64,000 nucleotides of DNA from Costus lasius (GCA_027563935.2 CM050449.1:74304556-74368555); one strand, 5' to 3'; counted from the stretch's first letter, positions 10,568 through 21,383 are shown. Program-made: numbers and translations. The notes: generated by a model from the sequence alone, not told the origin.

Positions 10568-10839
10568 AACGTGACCACGTTTCACGTTTTCCCTCTTCAC
10601 GCCTTCACGCTTTGTCGCCAATTCGGCTTTGGCTCTTGGGGCATTCTTGCGTGGAGGAGAGGAATAGACGATAAGGAAAAATCGCCAAGCCAAGAAGTTC
10701 TTTTTCCCTTTCACTCGACAAAGACATCTTTGGACCTTGCTAGCACAAGGATCGCAAGGAGGAGTAGGCGACATCAATTGTGTGCGTCACCTCTGGAGAA
10801 GATCCAGTTTGATCTTTGCTTCCAAGGCGCCATCTAGAA

Positions 10840-10853
10840 ATGGCTATGGTATG
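10840..10853 (+). promoter_or_regulatory. Mini-exon ATG and splice-donor-like site
   Basis: The sequence ATGGCTATG ends at 10848 and is followed by GTATGA. Together with the acceptor at 12800 it would form a 1952-nt intron and join three codons (Met-Ala-Met) in frame to gag, with seven open codons before the gag ATG at 12822. The block is retained in all copia-A LTR copies that cover it. Splicing is inferred. Confidence 0.5.
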
Positions 10854-10989
10854 ATCCTTCTCTATATGCAATCGGGTTCTTTTTGTTAATCATATAGCAT
10901 GCAAGATCTAGAAACCCCCCTTTCCGCTGCTTGCATCTTCCATATGCGCCAATGCTTTAGGGTTTCGCCCCCTTGTGGGGACCTTCAAC

Positions 10990-11007
10990 TGGTATCAGAG
11001 GCTAGGT
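10990..11007 (+). other. Primer-binding site, initiator tRNA-Met type
   Basis: The sequence TGGTATCAGAGG lies 2 nt after the 5' LTR and is complementary to the 3' end of plant initiator tRNA-Met, with slight change at its far end (GG where the usual form has GC). It primes minus-strand DNA synthesis. It lies inside the proposed intron. Confidence 0.9.
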
Positions 11008-11869
11008 TTCATGCATGTTTTATGATTGCAAGCCATTTTGTGATCCTTGTTTGCGAACAATGCTTAGATCTTTATTACATGCGAAAATACATGTTAAGTT
11101 ATCATAGGCGAAACTTGTATTTTGTTTATGGCGCATGTATGAGGTTACCTTCAGTTGGCGCTTGTATGTTGTTGGTTTTCTTAAAACTTAAATACTTGCG
11201 CAACTCACACTAGATCTAAGGCCTTACTGTAAACCCTTAGACGGGTTACTAGGGTTGAAGTCATCCCCTAGGTTAGATCCAGACAGTCTGATCAGACCAT
11301 CTGACAGCCTTGATGGGTTGACCAGATAGCACCTGTGCGCAAGCACCTGGTGGCTATAGGTCGACTGCAGACAGGCGTGTAGCGATGTCTGATTGAGACA
11401 ACCTATGAACGCACATGAGTTAGGCCCGGGGTCACACCCGTTTGCCAGACCTCATTGTGGTTGTTCAGCCCTGGCGCATGCATGGTTGACCTTTTGGTCG
11501 ACTCAAGTCAGTTAGGACTTGGTGCATGCAAGGGCAGTGGATCTGACTAGGTTGGATGAGTGGATCCCTAGTAATGGACCGTTGTAAGGATGTAGGGCAA
11601 ATAAGGAAATTAAAATTGATACCTATGGGGTTTTTCAAAAAATTTAATTTTCTTGACTGGATCACATCTTGGATGATGCCTATGTTTGTTTATTTATTCT
11701 TATGTGGGCTGCCCATATTAAATGTGTGCTGTGCTGGGGCCTGCGTGCCTGGACTTTAAAGTTGTAAATTAATTATTGTGATCTGCGTATCACATTGTAT
11801 TTAATTTATAAAATGTAATTGACCTGCGTGTCAATCTTGTCTAGATAGATTAATTTGTAAATTAATCAG

Positions 11870-12060
11870 ACAAGAGCACAAAGCACAATTGGCAGAGGCG
11901 CATGCAGCAGTGGGTAGACCAAGTGGGAGGTCCAGGGTTCGACTCTGGGACAAGGCGCATTTACCTGGTGGGCGCACCTAAGCTGCAGATGGCGCTTGGG
12001 CCCTGGTTTGGGCCAGATGAGCAGCAAAAGCCCCATGAAGAAAAGCAAGTGAAGACTTAA
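11870..12060 (+). repeat. tRNA/SINE-like module in copia-A1 leader
   Basis: The stretch contains GCAGCAGTGGGTAGACC (A-box-like) and, about 20 nt on, GGGTTCGACTC (11935-11945, B-box-like), flanked by CCAG/CTGG. This resembles a Pol III internal promoter of a tRNA-derived SINE. Copia-A2 has the homologous module with a cleaner B box. I see no clear poly(A) tail or own target duplication, so capture of a SINE is a suggestion. Confidence 0.4.
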
Positions 12061-12290
12061 GTTCTTAAGGTCTTACTTAGGCTATGGGCTTTTACCACAT
12101 AAGATCCATGCTTTCTTTTATTGTTTAATAAGTAGAACAGCATGATTTATTTATCTTCTGCTATCACCATAGAAATTGCATGATAGTGAAGAAGATAAAA
12201 GACCGTTAAAATCCAACATTAAAATATCAAGCTCGTAAGCCTTCTGACGCGAAACCTCACTGTTCTGATTATCGTTGGAGCCGTGTTGTA

Positions 12291-12303
12291 CCCACTCAGT
12301 GGG
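12291..12303 (+). ncRNA. Leader hairpin 1, copia-A1
   Basis: The stem is CCCAC/GTGGG with loop TCA. It is followed by GCACGTCCATCTATCTT, which resembles the sequence after hairpin 1 in D1 and D2, where the stems have other bases. Confidence 0.6.
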
Positions 12304-12499
12304 CACGTCCATCTATCTTCAGACGGTGCGGGATTACACCTGCGTGTTACAGAGAAGGGATTTATCGCTTCTCGTTGCTCAGCATAGCACGTGGTGGTCC
12401 AGGGAGTAGGTCGGGTCAGCTTGACCATGTAGGCTACATATGTGGCGCATATGGTAGCGCATGGAGGCAGCCATCTGTGGGGTCAGAGATTGTGTTGTA

Positions 12500-12512
12500 C
12501 CAACTCAGTTGG
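12500..12512 (+). ncRNA. Leader hairpin 2, copia-A1
   Basis: The stem is CCAAC/GTTGG with loop TCA. D1 and D2 have CCAGC/GCTGG at this place in the order of blocks, a compensatory change. Confidence 0.6.
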
Positions 12513-12614
12513 CACAGTCTGCTGGATTGCCCAGATGAAGGGGAATCGCACGGGTTGGCGATTGGCAGGGACTGCCTACCAGAGATTAGTGCTTGTACTC
12601 TCTGTGCATCTTAT

Positions 12615-12628
12615 CTCGCCTGAGCGGG
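12615..12628 (+). ncRNA. Leader hairpin 3, copia-A1
   Basis: The stem is CTCGC/GCGGG (one T-G wobble) with loop CTGA. It is followed by GACGCAGAGACC and then GGATCCCATCTCACTA (12653-12668), a block kept in both copia families. Confidence 0.55.
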
Positions 12629-12771
12629 ACGCAGAGACCAAGTATGAAATCTGGATCCCATCTCACTAAAAGAGTTCTACTCTTTCGGGCTGTTTTGCTG
12701 GATTTTTCAGCCAGATAAAAAAGTGAGAAAAAGAATCTTTCTTAAGTCCTGATTGATTCTTAACATTGATA

Positions 12772-12800
12772 CTGACCTTGCTGTTCTTGCATTGTTGTAG
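12772..12800 (+). promoter_or_regulatory. Branch-point-like and splice-acceptor-like site before gag
   Basis: CTGAC at 12772-12776 is followed by a pyrimidine-rich run and TTGTTGTAG ending at 12800. Copia-D1 (to 47363) and D2 have the same GTTGTAG just before gag. The distance of about 25 nt from branch-point A to AG is usual for plant introns. Confidence 0.45.
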
Positions 12801-12821
12801 ATACCTGCAGCAACGAACACC

Positions 12822-15800
12822 ATGAGCTTCAATGTGCGATCCCTACTGGAAAGGGAGAAGTTTGCTGGGACGAACTTCTCAGACTGGTTCGGACACCTTA
12901 AGATTGTTCTTAAGGCAGAGAGGAAACTGTATGTCCTCGAGACGGCGATACCGCCTCAACCCGCTCCGAACGCCGCAAGGGCGGTTCGGGAAGCTTATGA
13001 AAAGCACGTCAATGATAGCATTGATGTCGCTTGCCTGATGCTAGCGTCTATGACGCCACCGCTGCAGCGTCAGCATGAGGATATGTCTTCTATAGACATG
13101 ATAGCAAACCTCAAGATGCTGTATGCTGCACAGGCGAGGACAGAACGCTATAATCTGACAAAGCTGTTCTTTCAGAGCAAACTGGCTGAAGGGAGCCCAG
13201 TGGGAGCTCACGTGCTCAAGATGATTGGGCACAAGGAGGCTCTAGAGAAACTGGGGCATACCATCAACCAGGAGCTTGCTGTAGACATTATTCTGCAGTC
13301 TCTTCCGCCCTCTTTCGATGCGTTCATTATTAATTTTAATATGAACAAAATCGATTGTACTCCGGCAGAGCTGCTGAATATGCTCTTGACTACTGAGGAA
13401 ACTCTGAAGGGAAAGCCTTCGACCTCTGTCTTAATGGTTCCTTCCAGGAACAAGAAGAAGGGGAAGAAGGGCAAGGCCCCTGTCAAGAATTACAGCAAGG
13501 CTCTGAAGCAAAAGGTGAAGCGGTCAAAGGAATACAGATGTTTCCATTGTGGCCAGTTGGGTCACTAGAAAAAGGACTGTAAAGCGCTCCAAGGTGATAA
13601 GAGGGGAAGCTTCGCTTCTGGCTCAGGTATATACGTGACGGAAGTCATGGTTTCATCTTCTTCTATATCATGGGTGTTGGACACTGCATGTGGAGTTCAC
13701 ATTTGTTCAAATGTACAGGAACTCAAGAGAAGAAGACAGGTGGGACAGCATGAGGTGGACCTACGCGTTGGAAACGGGGCACGGGTTGCTGCTGTTGCTG
13801 TAGGAGACTATTTCATCTCTTTGCCGTCTGGAATTGTATTGGAACTAAACAATTGTTACTTTGTTCCCAGCATTACTAAGAATATTATCTCTATTCTTGC
13901 TCTTGTTAGGAAGGGATTTTCCTTTGAATGCAATATTTCAAAGTGTGTTTTATCTTTTGATAATATTGTTTATGCTACTGGTTCAATTAACAATGGGTTA
14001 TTCATGTTGGACATGGAATGTTCTATACAAAATATTGATATTAAGAAAGCCAAGTATGCTGATGACAGCACCTTGCTATGGCATAGTCGTTTAGGCCATA
14101 TTAACAAGAAACGCATTAAGCGGTTGCATGATCATGGACTGCTGGGATCATTCTCCTATGAGGAGATTGATACATGCAAAGCTTGTTTAATGGGTAAAAT
14201 GACGAAGTCACCTTTTCCTCACAAAGGTCAAGGGGCTTCAGGTTTACTTGACCTTATACACAGTGATGTGTGTGGGCCATTTAGTAAACATGCCAGAGGT
14301 GGCTATCAGTACTTCATTACCTTTACTGATGATTTCAGTAGGTATGGGTATGTCTATTTGATGAGACATAAAAGTGAATCTTTTGACAAGTTCAAAGAGT
14401 TCAAGAATGAAGTACAGAATCAGCTAGGCCGAAATATCAAGGCACTTCGTTCTGATCGAGGTGGAGAATACCTAAGTCGAGAATTTACTGACTATCTGAA
14501 GGAGTGTGGGATTATCTCACAGCTCACTCCGCCAGGAACACCGCAATGGAATGGTGTGTCCGAGAGGAGAAATAGAACGTTACTTGATATGGTTCGTTCT
14601 ATGATGAGTCAGGCTACTCTACCTTACTCCTTTTGGGGATTTGCACTGGAAACAGCTGCAAAGGTACTAAACCGAGTGCCATCCAAGGTAGTTTCTAAAA
14701 CTCCATATGAGTTATGGTATGGGAAACAGCCGAGCTTGACATTTATCAGGATCTGGGGCTGCGAGGCTTATGTCAAAAAGCTCGCCTCTGGGAAACTAGA
14801 GAGCAGATCTGTCAAATGTATCTTTGTCGGTTACCCTAAGGAAACTAAGGGTTATTATTTCTTCGATCCCAAAGAGAACAAGGTATTTGTTGCTCGGACG
14901 GCCATATTTCTTGAGAAGGAGTTTCTTCTGCAAGAGGCCAGTGGGAGAGAAATAAAGCTGGATGAGAATCCAGAGGAAGGACAAAGTAGTCAAGCACAGT
15001 TGGATGAGCCTGAGCTGGTGGATCAGGTTATTGAACAACCTGAGGCTCAGATATCACGGGAACCGCGAAGATCGGGAAGGATCCGTCGACAGCCTGAGCG
15101 CTATGACGGAGTCTACATCATTGATCATGATGAACCCCTCACTTATGCGGATGCGGTCAGTGGACCGGAGTCAGCGAGATGGCTTGATGCTATGCGCGCC
15201 GAGATGGACTCCATGTCAGATAACCAAGTCTGGGATTTGGTTGATCCGCCTCCGGGAGTTATCCCTATAGGCTGTAAATGGATCTTCAAGAAGAAGATTG
15301 ACATGGATGGTAACGTGGTTACCTATAAAGGCAGGCTAGTTGCGAAAGGTTTCAAACAAATCTACGGGATAGATTATGATGAAACTTTCTCACCTGTAGC
15401 CATGTTTAAGTCTATTCGGATTCTTTTCGCGATAGCAGCATATTATGATTATGAGATCTGGCAAATGGATGTGAAAACAGCTTTCCTGAATGGAAATCTG
15501 GATGAGGATGTGTATATGACACAACCAGAAGGTTTCACTAATCCATCAGATCGTCATAAGATATGCAAGTTAAAGAAGTCCATTTATGGACTTAAACAAG
15601 CATCAAGAAGCTGGAATATTCGTTTTGATGAATCAATCTCTGAGTTTGGTTTCATCAAGAACGAAGATGACCCGTGTGTGTATAAGAGGTTTAGTGGGAG
15701 CGTGATTACATTCCTAGTCCTCTACGTCGATGATATCTTGATCATTGGAAACGACATTCCTGAAATGCATGCCGTAAAGGCATGGTTAAGGAAATGTTTC

Positions 15801-16706
15801 CAGATGAAAGATCTAGGAGAAGCAGCCTATGTATTAGGTGTGAAGATCTACAGGGATAGATCTAAGAGGCTTCTCGGGTTGTGCCAGAGTACTTACATCG
15901 ATAAAGTCCTGGAGAGATTTCATTTAGAGAATTCTAAAAGAGGATATCTTCCAGTCAGACATGGTCTGAATCTTTCGAAGAGTCAGTGTCCACAAACACA
16001 GACTGAGAAAGATGAAATGGACAATACGCCTTATGCTTCGGCTATTGGGTCCATTATGTATGCGATGTTGTGTACTCGCCCAGACGTCGCTTACGGGTTA
16101 AGCGTGACCAGTCGGTTCCAAAGTAATCCAGGTCAAGCACACTGGATTGCAGTCAAGAACATTTTAAAATATCTGCGGAGGACCAAAGATATGTTCTTGA
16201 TATATGGTGGTCAGGAAGAACTCAGTATTGAAGGATATACTGACGCTTCGTTCCAGTCTGACCAGGATGATTTCCGATCGCAATCAGGCTATGTATTTAG
16301 CTTGAATGGTGGAGCAGTGGTGTGGAAGAGTTTCAAACAGTCAACTGTTGCTGATTCCACAACAGAAGCCGAGTATGTTGCAGCCTCGGAAGCATCCAAG
16401 GAGGCAGTGTGGATTCGTAAGTTCGTGAGAGAACTTGGTGTTGTTCCTTCGAGTGCAGATCCTTTGGTTATCTTTTGTGATAACACTGGAGCAATCGCAC
16501 AAGCAAAGGAACCACGGTCGCACCAGAAGTCCAAGCACATACAGAGACGGTTTCATTTGATCCGGGAGATCATTGATCGTGGCGAGATCAAAGTTTGCAA
16601 GGTTCATACAGATGACAATCTGGCAGACCCGCTTACTAAGCCTCTGGCGCAGCAGAAGCATGAGAAGCACTGTAATAATATGGGTTTGAGATTTCTCAAC
16701 CATTAG
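12822..16706 (+). pseudogene. gag-pol: Copia-A1 gag-pol polyprotein with one stop
   Basis: The reading frame has 1294 sense positions and is open except for TAG at 13566-13568 (codon 249). That stop replaces the Trp of the Gag zinc knuckle (C-F-H-C-G-Q-L-G-H, then K-K-D-C). Copia-A2 has TGG there. Downstream all domains are intact: protease Asp in LDTACG (about 287), integrase H-H-C-C (about 421-455) and D482, D545, E581, RT with YVDD (about 968-971), and RNase H with GYTDAS and CDNTGAIAQ. The ATG at 12822 is chosen because copia-A2 and the zinc-knuckle spacing agree. Without readthrough only a truncated Gag would form. Gag-Pol from another copy could still mobilise it. Confidence 0.92.
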
Positions 16707-16715
16707 ATTAAGTGC

Positions 16716-16726
16716 AAGTGGGAGAT
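16716..16726 (+). other. Copia-A1 polypurine tract
   Basis: AAGTGGGAGAT lies directly before the 3' LTR and 10 nt after the gag-pol stop. It is the start point for plus-strand DNA synthesis. Confidence 0.9.
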
Positions 16727-18401
16727 TGTTGGGGTATGCCCTTAAGGCTAATGTTTGAGGCCTTGGGATTGTAACAGTATCATGTATAAACTCTTATGTT
16801 TATAAATGCATGGTTGTTATTCAGGTTGTTACCTTGTCTGCTGTAATAAGTGTACTTCTGAATAATGTCTCAAAGCTGTTTAGCTGGGCTGACATGCTGT
16901 AAAGTCCTTAGTCGAGATATCTTGGTGAACATGAGACAGCCTTGATATGGTTAAGACTAATATGTGTTCTAATCTTATAGGATGCTTCGAGCATGGAATA
17001 AGATGTAGACTCATGGGTACATTGGATGTACTGGACAGACCCTACTAGGATATTCAATTGCTTGTCACAATGTGAATATTCCTTGAATGCGACAAGTGGC
17101 ACATTTCCTCTGACTTGAGATCGCTTGTGTTTCTAAATGATGATTGTCATTGTTTTGAGATAGTTCAATATCATTTGAAATATAATGATTATAGACTATC
17201 TTGGATGGTGAGCTTGAGTCAGGTTAGGGCACTAGTGATAGACATAGGATTGCCGTCTCCTTGTTTAAGGAGTGTGATGTTCTAAAGGGGCCCCTGGATG
17301 AGATGATTGAGAATAGTGTATGGCCATACCCAGGTGACTATGTTCATCTGATCTAATCATGCTCATCATATTGGAGTTACAAGCTTGACACGCTTGTCCA
17401 ATAAGAACATCCAGTGGCAAAGGAAATATGCATGCCTAGTGAAGTTGATTCACACTTGTGCTGTTTTTGGGTGTAGTCTTGGAAGACTCTTTTCTTTATA
17501 TCGGGAGACAGTGATGTGTTGCTAGATACCCCTCACTGATCGTGATGACGTGAGTTATCGTTACCGACATTTAAAGGAAACCCTCAGGGTCGCACAATTT
17601 GATGATATGGCTTACTTAAGTCAGATCGTGTGGACTGAATTGTTCAGGTTCAGTTTAAAGGGATTTAATCTCTGATTGTAAGTGAGATCTGGTCTGATCA
17701 TGTTTGATTGATTAGGGCTTAAGATCGGTAAGCTTCGATTGAGAGAATGGATGCTGGATCGGTGAGATCAGGAGCATCAGGAGATGAACGGTCAGATCAA
17801 ATACCTTAGGGTTTTAATGTGATCTGGACTTATGGCTTGGTTTATTTGGTTATTGAACCAAATTCAAGTGAACCGGCTCATGAATGAGCGCATGGTTCAA
17901 GGGTGAAGTGGAGTTTGCGATTGGGGTAAACCCAAGATCGCATGTGGAGAAGTTATATGCTATTTTTGGATAGCACTTCTCAACGTGACCACGTTTCACG
18001 TTTTCCCTCTTCACGCCTTCACGCTTTGTCGCCAATTCGGCTTTGGCTCTTGGGGCATTCTTGCGTGGAGGAGAGGAATAGACGATAAGGAAAAATCGCC
18101 AAGCCAAGAAGTTCTTTTTCCCTTTCACTCGACAAAGACATCTTTGGACCTTGCTAGCACAAGGATCGCAAGGAGGAGTAGGCGACATCAATTGTGTGCG
18201 TCACCTCTGGAGAAGATCCAGTTTGATCTTTGCTTCCAAGGCGCCATCTAGAAATGGCTATGGTATGATCCTTCTCTATATGCAATCGGGTTCTTTTTGT
18301 TAATCATATAGCATGCAAGATCTAGAAACCCCCCTTTCCGCTGCTTGCATCTTCCATATGCGCCAATGCTTTAGGGTTTCGCCCCCTTGTGGGGACCTTC
18401 A
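16727..18401 (+). mobile_element. Copia-A1 3' LTR
   Basis: The 1675-bp LTR matches the 5' LTR almost base for base. Differences seen include GGCATGG/TGCATGG near the start, a one-base change in length of the GGGGCCCC run, and TTGGG/TCGGG near 17500. It ends GGGACCTTCA, followed by GTGCC. Confidence 0.95.
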
Positions 18402-19850
18402 GTGCCATGATGCATAAGATCTAAACTTACCAAGTTCTTTTGATTGTATAGAAATGTGAAGTTAAATTTGTAGTTGAGTTTGATATTTAAGGTTCCTTTT
18501 ATAATGGTATTGCACTTATAACTCAAGATTCATACGAAGACACATTGGGAATAATGTGAAAAGAAGCAAAAAGGTAATTTAACCATAAGCATATAATAAG
18601 CTAATAGGGAATTTGTTATTAATTGTTGAGGTAAAGCTAATAACATAACAAAAGTTTTCGTTCATAGCTTATGGGAGAAGAGGAGAGACTTCATAAGGTG
18701 ATGCCACCTCATTACTTGCATGTGAAGAAAATCACCAATTGTTGACACCTCATAGCTTGCATGAGAAGATTGTCCCCATGTGTTGACACCTCATGCTAGT
18801 TTGGGATAAAATGAGAAAAATTAGGAAAAAAATGAATCTTGACCAGCACTTTTCGTTTGGCTTGAGGGAGAGAAAAGTGGAGGTGTTCAAGTGGAAAAGA
18901 AGAGGAGAAAAGGAAGAAAACTTCAATTAAGGCAAGTTCTTCTTCTTTCTTTGGTAATATTTTGCCTATTGCTTCAAATCTATGAAAACTCATCTTTCTT
19001 CCTTTGTGAATTCAAGTTGCCTCTGATTTCTATGATTTTTGGTAAATTCGACCCCTGGAAGAATGATCAATGCTATGTTAAACAACTATGAATCCGTATG
19101 TAAAGTAAAACTGACCTTTCTTCATTCAAATGATCATAACTTTAGACTCTCTGAACCAAATCGTATGAAATCAGATTCATTCGAAAGAATACTTAATTAT
19201 CTTTCTTTTGGCTCGGCTATTGAGTATATTAGAAGAGTATATCTACCTTGTTACTTCAGCCCAATCCGACCCAGTAAATCTGTTTTACTGTTGGATCTTT
19301 ATCTAGTAAGTGAGATATATGTCCAGATTTTGTGATAGTAATGCTATCCAATTTTGATTTGTATATCAAGTAGACTAATTAACCTACACGTAGAGCCTTT
19401 ATTTGCATGATTTGGATCTGAAATGAAATTATACTCGATTTTTGAAGTTAACCCTTTAAATCTGGAAATATCATTGTCTTGATTCTGGTCTCTTGCTATT
19501 TCAAAGATCATAACTTCATGTATTGAGCTCCATTTTAAGTCAAATTTGTTTTCCTGAAAATTAGACTCGAAAACAAGCTCTAACTTTCATGGTAAACAAG
19601 CTCTAACTTTCTGATTTTGAATTACATGACCATTACTATATGTATCTTCCATATATGGTCTTCTTTGTGGAGCTTATTGTTACTTATTTCTCTTCCATTT
19701 GGAAATGAGTATATCAGCAACATGTATCTCATCTATAAACCTTAAGGTTCACATCTTTGAGGGATTGATACATACATCAATAAACCCATTTTGGTAGGTT
19801 TCCATTTGTTAATGTATGAATGCTAGTGGGAATAACATATGTATGACTAT

Positions 19851-20265
19851 GAAGCCCAGAACTGGGAAGAGATTGATAGTTGTGGAACAAAGTCCCACTA
19901 TCTCTGATTTGAGGAGCCATGACAGCTCCAACCGGCATTTGTTTGAAGCCCAGAAATGGGAAGAGATTGATAGTTGTGGAGCAAAGTGCCACATTAGAAA
20001 TAATGGGGGCCACCTCTTGAATCCATGGAAGTCACCTCTTGTAACACACTATCTCTGATGTGAGGAGCCATGACAGCTCCAGCTGGCATTTGTTTGTTTG
20101 AAGTCCAGAACTAGGAAGAGATTGATAGTTGTGGAACAAAGTGCTACATGGAACAAAGTGCCACATTAGAAATAATGGGGGCCACCTCTTGAATCCATGG
20201 GAGACACCTCTTGAATCCCACTATCTCTGATATGAGGAGCCATGACAGCTCCAGCTGGCATATGT
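19851..20265 (+). repeat. Tandem repeat in LTR-C, three unequal units
   Basis: Units begin at 19851, 19945 and 20100 with GAAGCCCAGAA or a close form. They contain GGGAAGAGATTGATAGTTGTGG, in two parts ACTATCTCTGAT and GGAGCCATGACAGCTCCA. The second and third units have an extra block with CACATTAGAAATAATGGGGG. The GGAGCC/GGCTCC-like part (GGAGCCATGACAGCTCC) is itself palindromic. Confidence 0.8.
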
Positions 20266-20410
20266 GTGGGTTTCACCCTGATGAGGGTGGAATATGCTTC
20301 CAGACGTAGAAGATTATGTTATTTGTGATTTCCCACTATGCTCCCTATGTTGTGTATGATATGTATGATATGTATCTTTGGGTTGATTCTTCTTTGTGTT
20401 CTTTATGCTT

Positions 20411-20535
20411 ACCATGTGAGTCTATGTTTCTTTGGATTGATTCTTATGATCGTCATGCTTACCATGTGACTCTATGTTTCTTTGGATTGATTCTTATGAT
20501 CGTCATGCTTACCATGTGACTCTATGTTACTTTGG
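20411..20535 (+). repeat. Tandem repeat in LTR-C, 56-bp unit
   Basis: Just over two copies of a unit that includes CTATGTTTCTTTGGATTGAT, then CTTATGATCGTCATGCTTACC. The first two copies are almost identical, which points to a late duplication. Confidence 0.75.
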
Positions 20536-21220
20536 GTTGATTTATCTTTGTGATTTTTGGATTGCTACCTTGTGTTATGCTTACCATGGTATTATGCTTA
20601 TCATGTCACTATTGCTTACCAAGTCACTATTATGTTTCCATGTGATATTACTTGTGGAACCATGTGGAGATCTATTATGAATACTTCTCTTTTTTGGCAT
20701 CTTATTTACTTGCTGAGCATTCTTGCTCAATCCTTGCATTCTAACCTCTTTATAGGTTAGCTTTGGGCTACAAGTTTATGTGGACGGTTTAAGGAAGATA
20801 ATGAGTTGTGGTTTTATGTTTTGAATATGTAAACATATGACTATTGTATGAAGATGCTAGTATATATGATAAGTGTGAGAAGATCCATGACTTGTGTGTG
20901 AGATATTATGGTTGTGAAATATTGAGCATGTAAAGTTAAATGACTCATGTATGGCATTCATTTTGATGTTTGTAATATAAGTGTGGTTTTGGAATAAATA
21001 CTATGGTTTTGGAATAAGATGTATGGTTTTATGATAAGGATTTTGATTAATAGAAATGAGAATTTTTGAATGGTTATTTGAATTGTTGTTACCTCCTAGA
21101 TGATGGAAAATAAATTTTATAAGCTATGTTGATCAGGTTATCGTGTTTTGATCCTGGATACATATTGCCAAATTTTTTTTATATTATGAAATTACCATCC
21201 TCTAGGGGTGTGACAACTAA

Positions 21221-21383
21221 GTTATGTAATAAAGCGGATCCGGGTCAGTATGTTATACCCGGTTTGGTAAGTAGGGAAACAAAGGGCCAAGGGTTAAAGT
21301 AGAGTGTCCTTGTATTTTGTTATTCTCATATTAGGGCGTGCTTTGCATGATTTCTCGCCGGTAATGACTGAGGTATTCTATCA
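21221..21383 (+). mobile_element. Gypsy-B 5' LTR, second part
   Basis: The sequence from GTTATGTAATAAAGCGG to TATTCTATCA matches 59230-59404. With 9217-9242 the LTR is about 189 bp. It includes GTTATACCCGG and GGGCGTGCTTTGCATGATT, shared with the 3' LTR. Confidence 0.78.

Larger units (their letters stand above)
9312..10987 (+). mobile_element. Copia-A1 5' LTR
   Basis: The LTR drives and ends transcription. It runs from TGTTGGGG to GGGACCTTCA, 1676 bp. It includes the TATGGCCATA palindrome, a GAGAAGT/ACTTCTC stem around GCTATTTTTGGATAGC at 10533-10567 that may mark the core promoter, and the ATGGCTATG/GTATGA block at 10840-10853. Confidence 0.95.
9312..18401 (+). mobile_element. Copia-A1, complete Ty1/copia element
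   Basis: It has two LTRs (1676 and 1675 bp), a tRNA-Met primer-binding site, a 1.8-kb leader, one gag-pol frame with a single stop, a polypurine tract and the target duplication GTGCC (9307-9311 and 18402-18406). By eye the LTRs differ at about seven places. That is about 0.4% and implies insertion well under a million years ago at usual plant rates. The order protease, integrase, RT, RNase H is that of Ty1/copia. Confidence 0.95.
9243..21215 (+). mobile_element. LTR-C, solo gypsy-type LTR interrupted by copia-A1
   Basis: The element starts TGTGATATCC and ends GGGGTGTGACA, with ACTAA at 9238-9242 and 21216-21220. Without copia-A1 it is 9243-9311 plus 18407-21215, about 2.9 kb. It has no coding sequence, which fits a solo LTR. 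Long LTRs ending in GGTGTGACA are usual for Del/Tekay-type chromoviruses, so I suggest that origin as inference. It sits in the 5' LTR of gypsy-B. Confidence 0.75.
18402..21215 (+). mobile_element. LTR-C, right part
   Basis: This 2.8-kb stretch without genes is the rest of the solo LTR. It contains two tandem duplications (19851-20265 and about 20411-20535) and ends GGGGTGTGACA before ACTAA. The open frames in it are short and look accidental. Confidence 0.72.

Noticed and set aside
11900..11960. A true tRNA gene in the copia-A1 leader
   Set aside because: Only A- and B-box-like words are seen; no full cloverleaf with acceptor stem and anticodon arm could be drawn.
20265..20300. CTGATGAG near 20279 as part of a hammerhead ribozyme
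   Set aside because: The required GAAA core and helices do not follow at the right places.
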